From CALGLS01 sp047626155 (GTDB lineage: Bacteria; Bacteroidota; Bacteroidia; Chitinophagales; Saprospiraceae), in assembly GCA_047626155.1 (NCBI GenBank), contig JBLHRR010000144.1, forward strand, positions 1 through 14,652: a stretch of DNA of 14,652 nucleotides, in the 5' to 3' direction. Each line of letters opens with the position of its first letter. The first letter of the stretch is position 1. The translations under genes and the position numbers were made by a program. Below are positions 6,681-14,107 of the stretch, piece by piece. The notes below the pieces were generated by a model, which did no database searches, had not been told where the DNA came from, and worked only from the letters and a program-made list of their open reading frames with translations.

Positions 6681-7658
6681 ATGAGCAGAAACATAGCCTG
6701 GGTTTCCGGATCCTTCTTACTAATGGCATTAACCGTATATGCCAGCTATCAGTACAGCACCATCAATAAAAAGGAAGGTGTAATCAAAACTCAACATAAA
6801 GAAATCATTCGTTTGGATGATGATCTCTTTAAGGAAACACAACTTCGAATGACTGCGGAAGCAACCGTGATGGATTTGGAAGGGAAAATCAGAGAGCTAC
6901 GGGACAGTGTTTCTTTCCTTCAGGAAAACATTGCAAGCCTTAAGAAAAAAGTAAAAAAGCAAGGGAGAACTTTGAAAGCCTTGTCTAAGAAATTGAAAAA
7001 CTTTGAAAACGATTACGATATTCTCAAACAAGAGATTACCGCATTGACTCGTAAGGAAAATATTGAAATGGACCGGATTCAGGCATTGGAGTTAGAGAAA
7101 GAAACACTCCGTAATGAAATAGCGACTGTAGAAATCAAGAGAGAGCGAGAACAAGTAGCGCAGCAGACAACTCAAAAGGCTTTGTTGGAACAAAAGGTGA
7201 GAGAGGAGCGGTTGCGTCAGATCACTCGTATCATTGACAATACAAAAGTGGTTTACAAAAAAGTGTCTACACAAAAAGCACGTTTTGGAAAGACCATGAA
7301 GAAGCTTAGGAAAAAGAATACTTCTTGGGCATATACCATCTTGGAGTTCCAATTAATCCATGATGAAACTCAGGTATTATTGGATGAGCAATTCATTGCA
7401 AAAATTATTGACTCAGACACGGGAGAGATTTTGTCTTACATCGAGAACAATCCAAACTTCCCAGAATCCGACAAGGATGCAAAAGGTATCAAATTTAAGT
7501 TTGATGGTAATCTCATCGAACTTGCGCATTATAACAATCAGGAGAAAACCGGAAAAAATTACGAAGTGCAGTTGTTTTACATCGACTCTGAGGGACAGGA
7601 GCATTTGCTCCGAGGAGGGATAAAAAAGTTTTTAAAAGACCGTAGATTGGTCAAATAA
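6681..7658 (+). CDS. Membrane-anchored coiled-coil protein of unknown function
   Basis: This 325-residue protein has one N-terminal membrane segment (about residues 6-24, WVSGSFLLMALTVYASYQY) with no signal peptidase site, so it is probably anchored in the inner membrane with the rest in the periplasm. Residues about 28-185 are a charged, heptad-like coiled coil rich in Lys, Glu, Leu and Gln. A basic linker (about 186-212) leads to a beta-rich C-terminal domain (about 215-318: WAYTILEFQLIHDE, FIAKIIDSDTGEILSYIE, EVQLFYIDSEGQEHLLRGG). I recognise no named family; the C-terminal domain is the most informative part for a homology search. Envelope-spanning scaffolding is a possible role by architecture only. 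It is followed by a clear terminator. The ATG at 6681 follows an A/T-rich leader. Confidence 0.8.
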   Translation: MSRNIAWVSGSFLLMALTVYASYQYSTINKKEGVIKTQHKEIIRLDDDLFKETQLRMTAEATVMDLEGKIRELRDSVSFLQENIASLKKKVKKQGRTLKALSKKLKNFENDYDILKQEITALTRKENIEMDRIQALELEKETLRNEIATVEIKREREQVAQQTTQKALLEQKVREERLRQITRIIDNTKVVYKKVSTQKARFGKTMKKLRKKNTSWAYTILEFQLIHDETQVLLDEQFIAKIIDSDTGEILSYIENNPNFPESDKDAKGIKFKFDGNLIELAHYNNQEKTGKNYEVQLFYIDSEGQEHLLRGGIKKFLKDRRLVK

Positions 7659-7719
7659 TCCCCTTAACCGAAAAAGAATTAGCTCACAGACGTGATCCCA
7701 TTTTGAACATTTTACAAAG

Positions 7720-7754
7720 GCAGTAACATCATCGCGATGTTGCTGCTTTTTTTT
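7720..7754 (+). terminator. Rho-independent terminator of the coiled-coil gene
   Basis: GCAGTAACATC (7720-7730) pairs with GATGTTGCTGC (7736-7746), 10 Watson-Crick pairs plus one G-T pair, around a five-base loop and followed by eight T residues. It lies 61 bases after the stop codon. Confidence 0.92.
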
Positions 7755-7771
7755 GTTGGCGTTCCGCTACC

Positions 7772-7790
7772 GCGCAACGAGAGCGCAACG
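7772..7790. repeat. Short GC-rich direct repeat between convergent genes
   Basis: GCGCAACG occurs at 7772-7779 and again at 7783-7790 with a three-base spacer. It lies between the terminator of the coiled-coil gene and the 3' end of the ZIP gene. Its function is unknown and it is too short to call a mobile remnant. Confidence 0.4.
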
Positions 7791-7840
7791 TTTTTCTTCT
7801 TTCGTGAGAGAATTGGTTTAAGGTTTCTTTTATGCTATGC

Positions 7841-8587
7841 TTAGTGCGCGCTCAAAATGGCAAGTCCCAAGCCCAAGCCAATTAGCAGCATCTTCTTCCA
7901 AGGCAATCGGTGATTCGCAGCGCCATCGGTTTCAAAAAGGATGGTGGTTGCAATGTGTAGGAAGGAACCTATGACGAAGGCTATGATTTTTTCTTGCACA
8001 CCCTGATCTAAGACGCCTTGTTCTCCTAGTGTTGCGGCTAACGCTGCGCCTAAAGGGGACATCGATGCGAAGATGACCAAACATATTATAACAGTCCTCT
8101 TTCGGAAATGACTGGCAAGCAATAAAGCAGTAAGGGCAAAGGCGGCTGGTGCCTTGTGCAATATGATACCTACCAGTAAATGCTGGCCGCTATGGACATC
8201 TCCATGATAATGCTGCTGGAGGGCTTCGTAATTTCCTAAGGGTAACCCTTCAAAAAATGCATGAAGACAAAGGCCCAACATGAGCTGAAGCATATGACCA
8301 TTTCCGGACTGTGTATGTGGATGAATATGACCGTGCTCTACCCCACCACTGAGTTGTTCTAACAATAACTGTACAAAAAAACCGAGGAGTATCCAAAGGC
8401 CTGGGTTGGTCCCTGGTTGTTGAAAGGCAATGGGCATCAAATGCAACATCGCAATACCTAGAAGATAAGCTCCGCTAAACGAGAGCAGCATACTCAAGTA
8501 TTGAGTCTTTACTTGTTGAAGGTATAAAGCGACACTTCCTCCAATGAGTACCGCCACAAATAAAATAATGTATTCTGTTATCTCCAT
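7841..8587 (-). CDS. ZIP-family divalent metal transporter
   Basis: This 248-residue inner-membrane protein has about eight hydrophobic segments. The metal-path motifs of ZIP proteins are present: His109 and Glu113 in LHAFFEGLPLG (TM4) and His144-Lys145 in ILHKAPAAFALTALLL (TM5). A His-rich cytosolic-type loop lies between TM3 and TM4 (HGHIHPHTQSGNGH, about 85-98), and another His cluster (QQHYHGDVHSGQH) precedes TM5. The length matches small bacterial ZIPs. The expected role is import of zinc, or possibly iron or manganese; the TM4/TM5 residues suit a divalent ion but do not settle which. The gene is 109 bp downstream of the PAP2 gene on the same strand, but dispersed repeat copy B fills that gap, so an operon is doubtful. 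No Zur-like site is obvious. Confidence 0.9.
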   Translation of the reverse strand: MEITEYIILFVAVLIGGSVALYLQQVKTQYLSMLLSFSGAYLLGIAMLHLMPIAFQQPGTNPGLWILLGFFVQLLLEQLSGGVEHGHIHPHTQSGNGHMLQLMLGLCLHAFFEGLPLGNYEALQQHYHGDVHSGQHLLVGIILHKAPAAFALTALLLASHFRKRTVIICLVIFASMSPLGAALAATLGEQGVLDQGVQEKIIAFVIGSFLHIATTILFETDGAANHRLPWKKMLLIGLGLGLAILSAH

Positions 8588-8616
8588 AATATGTTTAGCT
8601 CTTTAACAAATCCCGT

Positions 8617-8698
8617 GATTCTATATGGTAGACGGTTTTAAGGTGGACGGCCTGCGATCGCGGGAACCGTCTATCCTCCACCGTCTTCCCGTCCACCT
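8617..8698. repeat. Dispersed intergenic repeat, copy B, with nested inverted repeats
   Basis: The region holds two interleaved arm pairs. GGTAGACGGTT (8627-8637) faces AACCGTCTATC with one mismatch (8666-8676). AGGTGGACGG (8641-8650) is perfectly reverse-complemented at 8689-8698. Because the arms interleave rather than nest, the two pairings are mutually exclusive or form a pseudoknot-like fold. GCGATCGC lies between them, in an 18-base stretch shared in opposite orientation with copy A. The right end overlaps the stop codon of the PAP2 gene (8697-8699). Confidence 0.75.
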
Positions 8699-9278
8699 AA
8701 TCAGGTGCTACCAGGGGGTATTTGTTCAAGAACGCTATGTTTAACACTCTACTCATAGTAAAACCAATAAGACAGCCCAACAAAGTTCCACCAAGAATAT
8801 CCAAGGGGAAGTGAACCCCGACATAGACCTGTGAAATAGCAATGCTTGCTGCCCAAAGCAACAAAGGTAATTTAATCTTGGAAAAACGAGTACCTGCTAC
8901 GCCTATTAAAAACAAGGCTAAAGCAAAATGATTGGTCGCATGGGAGGACGGAAAACTGTAACCGGAGCCACAGGGTACCAAAAGATGAACCTGATCCACT
9001 ATTTGTGCGGTTTTACAGGGACGTAAGCGTTGGATGGATTTTTTGAGGATTCTGCTGCTTGTCATATCAGCAATGGCGATGGTGAGCACTGCTACCAAAA
9101 TAATAAGGAGTCCCTTCTTTTGAAAATTGATTAAAAGGAAACTAATGAGAAAAAGATAGGCTGGAATCCAGATGTATTTATTTCGCCAAAGGGGCAAGAC
9201 CGTATCTAGAAAGCTATTTTGTAAGCCGCTATTGATTGCTTCAAAGAGGGCGATATCCCATTGCAGGAGTTCGTTCAT
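8697..9278 (-). CDS. PAP2-superfamily membrane phosphatase
   Basis: This 193-residue integral membrane protein carries the three acid-phosphatase signatures of the PAP2 superfamily: Lys79-x6-Arg86-Pro87 (motif 1), PSSHA at 110-114 (motif 2), and SQVYVGVHFPLD at 149-160 with His156 and Asp160 (motif 3). The Arg normally found in motif 3 (SRxxxxxHxxxD) is Gln150 here. Five to six hydrophobic segments surround these motifs. It is likely to remove phosphate from a lipid phosphate such as undecaprenyl pyrophosphate, phosphatidylglycerol phosphate or a lipid A precursor; the substrate is not determinable. The ATG at 9276-9278 is preferred over an in-frame TTG four codons upstream (9288-9290), because TTG starts are rarer and the TTG overlaps a promoter-like TAAATTTG. 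Confidence 0.9.
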   Translation of the reverse strand: MNELLQWDIALFEAINSGLQNSFLDTVLPLWRNKYIWIPAYLFLISFLLINFQKKGLLIILVAVLTIAIADMTSSRILKKSIQRLRPCKTAQIVDQVHLLVPCGSGYSFPSSHATNHFALALFLIGVAGTRFSKIKLPLLLWAASIAISQVYVGVHFPLDILGGTLLGCLIGFTMSRVLNIAFLNKYPLVAPD

Positions 9279-9300
9279 AAGTTCGTCCAAATTTAAAATT

Positions 9301-9350
9301 TAAACCTTCTATCGCGAAATAAATGGAAATTAAAACCCACTATCGCGAAA
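9301..9350. repeat. Two direct repeats of CTATCGCGAAA
   Basis: CTATCGCGAAA occurs at 9309-9319 and 9340-9350, each preceded by a similar TAAA(A)CC sequence, giving a period of about 31 bases or three helical turns. The repeats lie 31-72 bases upstream of the PAP2 start on the transcribed side and could be tandem binding sites for a regulator. No known regulator motif is recognised. Confidence 0.45.
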
Positions 9351-9363
9351 CCCACGTATAGGT

Positions 9364-9397
9364 TTTTTGATTCACATTTTGATTTCAATTTTGATTT
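9364..9397. repeat. Triplicate TTTTGATT motif
   Basis: TTTTGATT occurs three times between 9364 and 9397, spaced about 13 and 12 bases apart, in the short gap after the large propeller gene. It may be a low-complexity AT-rich repeat. No hairpin with a T-run was found here on the minus strand, so the large gene lacks an obvious intrinsic terminator. Confidence 0.4.
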
Positions 9398-9402
9398 AAT
9401 CG

Positions 9403-12400
9403 CTATTTATACAAAGTAAAATCGCCCCGATACTGTCTCACTTCCCCATCCCAAAACTCCACTTCGACAATGTAAATATATATCCCCGGTAAAGCCGCTC
9501 TACCATTTTTATAATTACCATCCCAACCATTTTTCTTATCCTCCAAAGTAAGTCCTTGATCCTTGTAGATTAGTCCTCCCCAACGGTTATATACTTTGAG
9601 GTAATTAATCCGCTTAGTTTCCTTATTGGTAAAAACACTGAAAAATTCGTTCTTCCGATTGCCATTAGGTGTAAAAGCATTTGGAATATAAACCCTCCGG
9701 AATTTGGAAACCTTCACCTGTATTGAATCTCTGTTGGTACAACCATCTTCCGTGAATAATTGAACTGCAATACTTATAGAGTCATCGGTCGGGCGTATCC
9801 AAGGGCTAAGGCAATCATCGCAGGACAAAGCGATGGGGCTTTCCCAAACGATGGTTTCTATATCTTCAGAACCAAAGGCCATTAATTGAACACTGTCTCC
9901 TAATTCTACAAAACCATAAAGCTCTTCCAAGTCAACTAACAATTCTCTTCCGTCTCGAAAAACAACGGTGGTATCCCAAAGACAGCCAAAGAAATCACGA
10001 ACGACAATATTGTTTTCTCCAGCTGACAATTGATTATTAAAAGTATCGATACTAAATGGCAATCCATTAAAGGAGTATTCGAAAGGAGCTGTTCCACTTA
10101 GAACAGAATCTACCCGCATGGTACCATTGCTATCTCCCAGGCAAAGTGGAAATGTCCATTTTAGGAAAGCAGATCTTGGTCGGAATTGATTGGGTAAAAT
10201 AGTTGTTGCCGTTCCATTAGAGCAGCCACTTATAGAATCCGTTATTAGCACTTCATAAAGACCAATATCTCCACCTACAGCTGTGAAATCATTTCCACCG
10301 CTGATAATTTCACCATCCTCAGTAGTCCATTCTACCAGATAAACAGGTTCAGGTGGAAAAGCAGAAGCCTGCATTGTTACCATTCCTGTAGTACAATTCA
10401 TGAAATGAATGGGATTGACATTTGCGGTAGGTGTATCATAATTAGCCAGCACTGTTACTGGCTGCGATCTACTGCAACCATTCAATGTATTGGTAATGGT
10501 CAGCAAATAAAGACCGGGAGCTGCCACACTTGGATTTAAGGATGTATCCCCGGCGATGCCTGCTCCTATCCACTGAATAGTGTATTCCGGCCCATTGTCT
10601 GAAGCCGTGGCATCCAGTATGACCAAAGTATCTCGGCAAGACAAAGGTGGCGGCATGATAATAGAAACAAGGGGTAATCCTGCGTCATCAATAATAGCCA
10701 AACTGTCAACAGCGGTACAACCCGCCAAATTGGTTACGGTTAAATGATAAGTCCCTGCAGCATTAATATTTACAGTAGCTACATTTGGGTTACCCGTAAT
10801 GTTTCCTCCATTGGTTGCATCCCAATTATAGAAAATAGGGCCGCCATCTGGAACAGTGGAATTGCTACCATCCAACACCAAAGTAGGGTTTTCACAAGTT
10901 AATTCCAGACTCGTTTGCGATTCGACAACAATTATCGGATCTCGATTAAATGTAACCGGAATAGTATTGGACATTCCTAAACAAGCATCTTCTAACAAGA
11001 TACTCCCGACTGGCAGTTCATTACCTGACAAAGCAGTCACAAAGTAAGTCTGACCATAAACCATTCCTAGCTGAAAATCAAAATTCGGGGTATCTCTAAA
11101 ATATACAATTGTATTGTTATCAAAAATAGCATTTTCATGTAATGCATATTGTACAATGTCGTTGGCATCCGTTGTGGCGGCAACTTGTACTTCGACGGTG
11201 ATGGAGTCACCGCAAATACTTATCGCTCCAGGTGTTAAAAACCCTCCGGTACTCACGCAGTCACAATCATAGCTACCATTGATTGATGTGGGAGGACAGC
11301 CGCTGCCATCGCCCAGAAAGAAAGTATAGTTTCCATCTTTAGGGATATCTACACTAGTAAAAATATTACCATTAAAAGAACCTCCCGTGCCTGTAATGTT
11401 ATAAGTGTTGACATCTCCCCCACCAATTTCCAACACTACCGTATAAAAAGTGTTGGTATCATTACATGGAGTCATTGTACTCAGTACTATAGGAGCGTCA
11501 AATACGGCTACTATTATTTCATCTGTCCCCGTACAAGATGCATTGCCAGTAACGGTCACCGAATAAGTACCTGCGGCATTCACAGGGATTACCTGAGTGG
11601 TTTCGCCTCCCGGTGACCATTCGTAGTCTAGTCCTGGGTTTCCAGCGTTTAGGATGAAATTACCAAAGTTTGCACAGATGGTTGTATCATTTCCAAGATC
11701 GACTAATAGCTCATCCAACACCGTTACTACGGTGCTATCAACGAAAGTACACATATTGTTATCTGTTACAGAAACAGTGTAAGTATCAGAAGTAGAGACA
11801 TTAATGATCTGAGTAGTTCCGCCATTAGACCAGTTATAATCATTGCCAGAATTCTCTGCATTCAGAACGGTAGATTGCCCGCTACATAAAGTTACGGCAT
11901 CATCTAGGTTCAGGTTGATACTAGTTGGAATAATAGTAATAGTTACTTCGTCTTCGCGGGAGCAACCGACGCCGTCTGTCAGCGTCACATTGTAGGTGGT
12001 GGTTACATCAGTCGTAATCAACCTAATGGAATCATCAGTGGTGCTGAGGTCTCCCCAGGTCCAGGTGCAACCAACGCAATCTGTCCCGGTATAGGTATCC
12101 AACAGAACGGGTTCGTTTGGACAAACCAGCATATCGGTCAGATCTAGATCAAGATCACAAATTGTTTTAATGATCCAAAAATCGTTATTTCCATTAGAAG
12201 GATCTACCTTATCACCGCTCACATCGGAAGAGGAATGACCTGCGAGGAGGTAGCCTCCATCATCAATTTGAAAAGCTTTTTCCAGTACATCGTTTTGAGC
12301 ACCGCCCAGACTAGACTCCCATTTCTTCGTTCCATTTTCATCTAAGTAAAGCATCCAATAATCGAAACCGCCATTGGTTGGGGTGGTTTTATTTCCAGTC

Positions 12401-13506
12401 ATATTCGAATCTGAAAATCCACTAATGATGTAGTAATCAATTGAATTTTGACGTACGCTGTAACAGTTATCCAAACCATCTCCTCCAAAAGTTCTATCCC
12501 ATTGTACCGCTCCAAGAGCTCCAGTTTTCACAATCCACATATCAACGATACCAAAATTATTTTCTGACTTATAAGGCGGATTTGCATCTGAACGAGAACC
12601 ACCTCCTAACAAGAACCCTCCGTCAGAGGTTTGAACGAAAGAAAACATTTCATCTTCGTTCGTTCCTCCATATCTGCGCTGCCACATCAAATCGCCATCA
12701 TTGCTATTTACTTTAACCAACCAGAAGTCTTTATCTCCCTGTGTCATGGAGGTCACGTCTCCACTCATGCTGGAACTAGTACCTCCTCCGATCACTACAT
12801 TTCCATCTGGAGACAATTGCATTTCCGTAAGTAAATCCTCTTGATCGCCACCGATGGTCTTGTCCCATATAAAATTACCCGTTGCATCTATTTTCACCAA
12901 CCAAAAATCCCAGTTCCCTTTATTCACTTCCGTTTTTTCGCCTGAAATTCCGGAGAGGGATCGACCACCCAACAAGAATCCTCCGTCATTGAGTTGAATC
13001 ATATCATAACAAAAATCAAGGCCATCGCCACCGTAAGTTTTATCCCATTGAAAGTTTCCGGTGTTGTCCATTTTTACAACCCAGTAATCATCACCGCCTC
13101 TACTATTCTCTGATTTATCGCCACTGATATTTGATGGAGAGTAACCAGCTACCATGTATCCTCCGTCAGTAGTAGGCAGTACTTTCCATGGGCGTTCTAG
13201 TTGGTTTCCACCAAAATTATTTTCCCATTCAATTTGTCCTAGGTTATCGGTTTTTACGACCCAGTAATCTCCTCCTCCGTTTGCCATTCCGCTTACGTCT
13301 GCGTCCTGGCTGGAAGATGTAAAACCTGCCATGATAAACCCGCCATCTGCCGTTTGCTCAACGCTGTTGAGTTCTTCCCAGATGTTTCCGCCTAGACTGG
13401 CATCCCATTCTGGCTGGATTTGAGCATGATTAATTGAAGTCAGTGCCATGAATAGTGCACCGCTAAGAAATAGCTTAAACTTAGTTCTAAGGTTAGAGTA
13501 ATCCAT
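9403..13506 (-). CDS. Large secreted propeller and Ig-like protein with T9SS type B sorting domain
   Basis: This 1367-residue protein begins with a signal peptide (cleavage likely after Ala28-Gln29). Residues about 34-450 are seven units of almost exactly 60 residues, each with W(D/E)xxxGG at the start, a central DGG(F/Y)xxxG and a closing D(Y/F)W(x)VK. The Trp anchors fall near 34, 94, 154, 214, 275, 336 and 396, which fits a seven-bladed beta propeller. Residues about 452-1265 are Ig/PKD/SprB-like domains, recurring as C-x(n)-YxWxxGG...GTYxVTVT...C. The last such unit has the SCDDCLSP pattern usual before the tail. Residues 1270-1367 (VYIPNAFTPNGN, VYNRWGG, GWDG, PGIYIYIVE, GDFTLYK) are the gliding-motility-associated C-terminal/T9SS type B sorting domain. 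It should be exported by Sec and T9SS to the surface or medium; adhesion is plausible but not shown. Confidence 0.93.
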   Translation of the reverse strand: MDYSNLRTKFKLFLSGALFMALTSINHAQIQPEWDASLGGNIWEELNSVEQTADGGFIMAGFTSSSQDADVSGMANGGGDYWVVKTDNLGQIEWENNFGGNQLERPWKVLPTTDGGYMVAGYSPSNISGDKSENSRGGDDYWVVKMDNTGNFQWDKTYGGDGLDFCYDMIQLNDGGFLLGGRSLSGISGEKTEVNKGNWDFWLVKIDATGNFIWDKTIGGDQEDLLTEMQLSPDGNVVIGGGTSSSMSGDVTSMTQGDKDFWLVKVNSNDGDLMWQRRYGGTNEDEMFSFVQTSDGGFLLGGGSRSDANPPYKSENNFGIVDMWIVKTGALGAVQWDRTFGGDGLDNCYSVRQNSIDYYIISGFSDSNMTGNKTTPTNGGFDYWMLYLDENGTKKWESSLGGAQNDVLEKAFQIDDGGYLLAGHSSSDVSGDKVDPSNGNNDFWIIKTICDLDLDLTDMLVCPNEPVLLDTYTGTDCVGCTWTWGDLSTTDDSIRLITTDVTTTYNVTLTDGVGCSREDEVTITIIPTSINLNLDDAVTLCSGQSTVLNAENSGNDYNWSNGGTTQIINVSTSDTYTVSVTDNNMCTFVDSTVVTVLDELLVDLGNDTTICANFGNFILNAGNPGLDYEWSPGGETTQVIPVNAAGTYSVTVTGNASCTGTDEIIVAVFDAPIVLSTMTPCNDTNTFYTVVLEIGGGDVNTYNITGTGGSFNGNIFTSVDIPKDGNYTFFLGDGSGCPPTSINGSYDCDCVSTGGFLTPGAISICGDSITVEVQVAATTDANDIVQYALHENAIFDNNTIVYFRDTPNFDFQLGMVYGQTYFVTALSGNELPVGSILLEDACLGMSNTIPVTFNRDPIIVVESQTSLELTCENPTLVLDGSNSTVPDGGPIFYNWDATNGGNITGNPNVATVNINAAGTYHLTVTNLAGCTAVDSLAIIDDAGLPLVSIIMPPPLSCRDTLVILDATASDNGPEYTIQWIGAGIAGDTSLNPSVAAPGLYLLTITNTLNGCSRSQPVTVLANYDTPTANVNPIHFMNCTTGMVTMQASAFPPEPVYLVEWTTEDGEIISGGNDFTAVGGDIGLYEVLITDSISGCSNGTATTILPNQFRPRSAFLKWTFPLCLGDSNGTMRVDSVLSGTAPFEYSFNGLPFSIDTFNNQLSAGENNIVVRDFFGCLWDTTVVFRDGRELLVDLEELYGFVELGDSVQLMAFGSEDIETIVWESPIALSCDDCLSPWIRPTDDSISIAVQLFTEDGCTNRDSIQVKVSKFRRVYIPNAFTPNGNRKNEFFSVFTNKETKRINYLKVYNRWGGLIYKDQGLTLEDKKNGWDGNYKNGRAALPGIYIYIVEVEFWDGEVRQYRGDFTLYK

Positions 13507-13540
13507 AGTAATTAAGGTCAGTGTTAGAATTTCAGGTATA

Positions 13541-13548
13541 CAAAGGTA
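13541..13548 (-). promoter_or_regulatory. Probable -7 promoter element of the large propeller gene
   Basis: On the minus strand this reads TACCTTTG, matching TAnnTTTG. It lies 35 bases upstream of the ATG (13504-13506), predicting a leader of about 28 bases. No clear TTG element is seen at the -33 position. Confidence 0.55.
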
Positions 13549-13851
13549 GATAAAGGCAGGTGTGTGTGTACCAGTATTTAGTTGTTACTAGCTTTAAATG
13601 TAAAGATATTAGAAAGTGCGTAAAATAAAGGATTAGTTGCAATAAAAATGCGTTGATGACTTTAATCACACAGAGCAGGCGACGAATACGGAACCAGTAG
13701 GTATAAATTTCGTTTGTTCTGTGCTCTCTTTGTATGTTCTCGTTAAAAATTAGACTTTATTCCGTTATCGGTTGATAGTTCTTAGTTGATGGTTCGCCCT
13801 ATACGAAAATGAACAGAATAAGCTCTATTGATAAATCCCTAATAAACAAAA

Positions 13852-13876
13852 GAGTTTATCCGGTAGACGGTTTACG
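13852..13876 (+). repeat. Dispersed intergenic repeat, partial copy C
   Basis: The segment centred on CCGGTAGACGGTTTACG closely matches copy B at 8617-8640 and the minus strand of copy A at 6611-6630. The shared core is (T/C)ATnnGGTAGACGG preceded by GA and a T-rich stretch. Here the GCGATCGC part is absent and a different structured segment follows. Confidence 0.65.
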
Positions 13877-13903
13877 ATGAATGGCCACCCACCATGTACG
13901 AAA

Positions 13904-14030
13904 GAAGGCCACGAACCAAGCGGCGGGAAGCCCGACAATTTGCTGTTTGACTATTCGAAAGTATAGCTTTCGCCCCGCTTGCGAAAGGGCTGGCCAGTTT
14001 AAATTGTCTAGCGTTTTGGTTCTTTCCTTC
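13904..14030. repeat. Nested multi-stem inverted-repeat element (possible structured RNA)
   Basis: Inverted arms nest in order: GAAGG (13904-13908) with CCTTC (14026-14030); GAACCAA (13913-13919) with TTGGTTC (14016-14022); GACAATTT (13934-13941) with AAATTGTC (14001-14008). Between the second and third left arms is a small hairpin CGGG-AAG-CCCG (13924-13934). At the centre, CTTTCG (13967-13972) can pair either left with CGAAAG (13956-13961) or right, as CTTTCGC, with GCGAAAG (13981-13987), giving two exclusive hairpins. The order and symmetry suggest a conserved fold on either strand rather than coding sequence. Whether it is transcribed is not known. Confidence 0.55.
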
Positions 14031-14040
14031 CTACTCGCCT

Positions 14041-14064
14041 GGCAGGCAGGTTGGCAGGTTGGCA
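14041..14064. repeat. Short GGCAGGTT tandem repeat
   Basis: GGCA(GGCA)GGTTGGCAGGTTGGCA contains two and a half copies of an 8-base unit immediately right of the nested inverted-repeat element. It is probably the edge of that element or a local slippage product. Confidence 0.5.
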
Positions 14065-14107
14065 ATGCAAAAGAACAATGGAAAACAATAAAATTACAAG
14101 ATAAAGA

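Larger units (their letters stand above)
13507..14107. other. 601-bp non-coding gap between two secreted-protein genes
   Basis: The left part holds a promoter-like site for the large propeller gene (13541-13548). From 13549 to about 13850 the sequence is AT-rich with no gene; AGAGCA (13673-13678) and TGCTCT further right could pair weakly. From 13852 to 14064 there is a dispersed-repeat motif, a nested inverted-repeat element and short GGCAGGTT repeats. Opposite-strand open frames of 69 and 95 codons cross this structured region and are not supported as genes. Confidence 0.6.

Noticed and set aside
6500..6769. Open frame encoding an Arg/Gly/Asp-rich repeat
   Set aside because: It is the translation of the 7-bp minisatellite, continues through the dispersed repeat, and overlaps the start of the coiled-coil gene in another frame.
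7841..9278. ZIP and PAP2 genes as one operon
   Set aside because: They share a strand and are 109 bp apart, but the gap is filled by a hairpin-forming dispersed repeat and their functions are unrelated.
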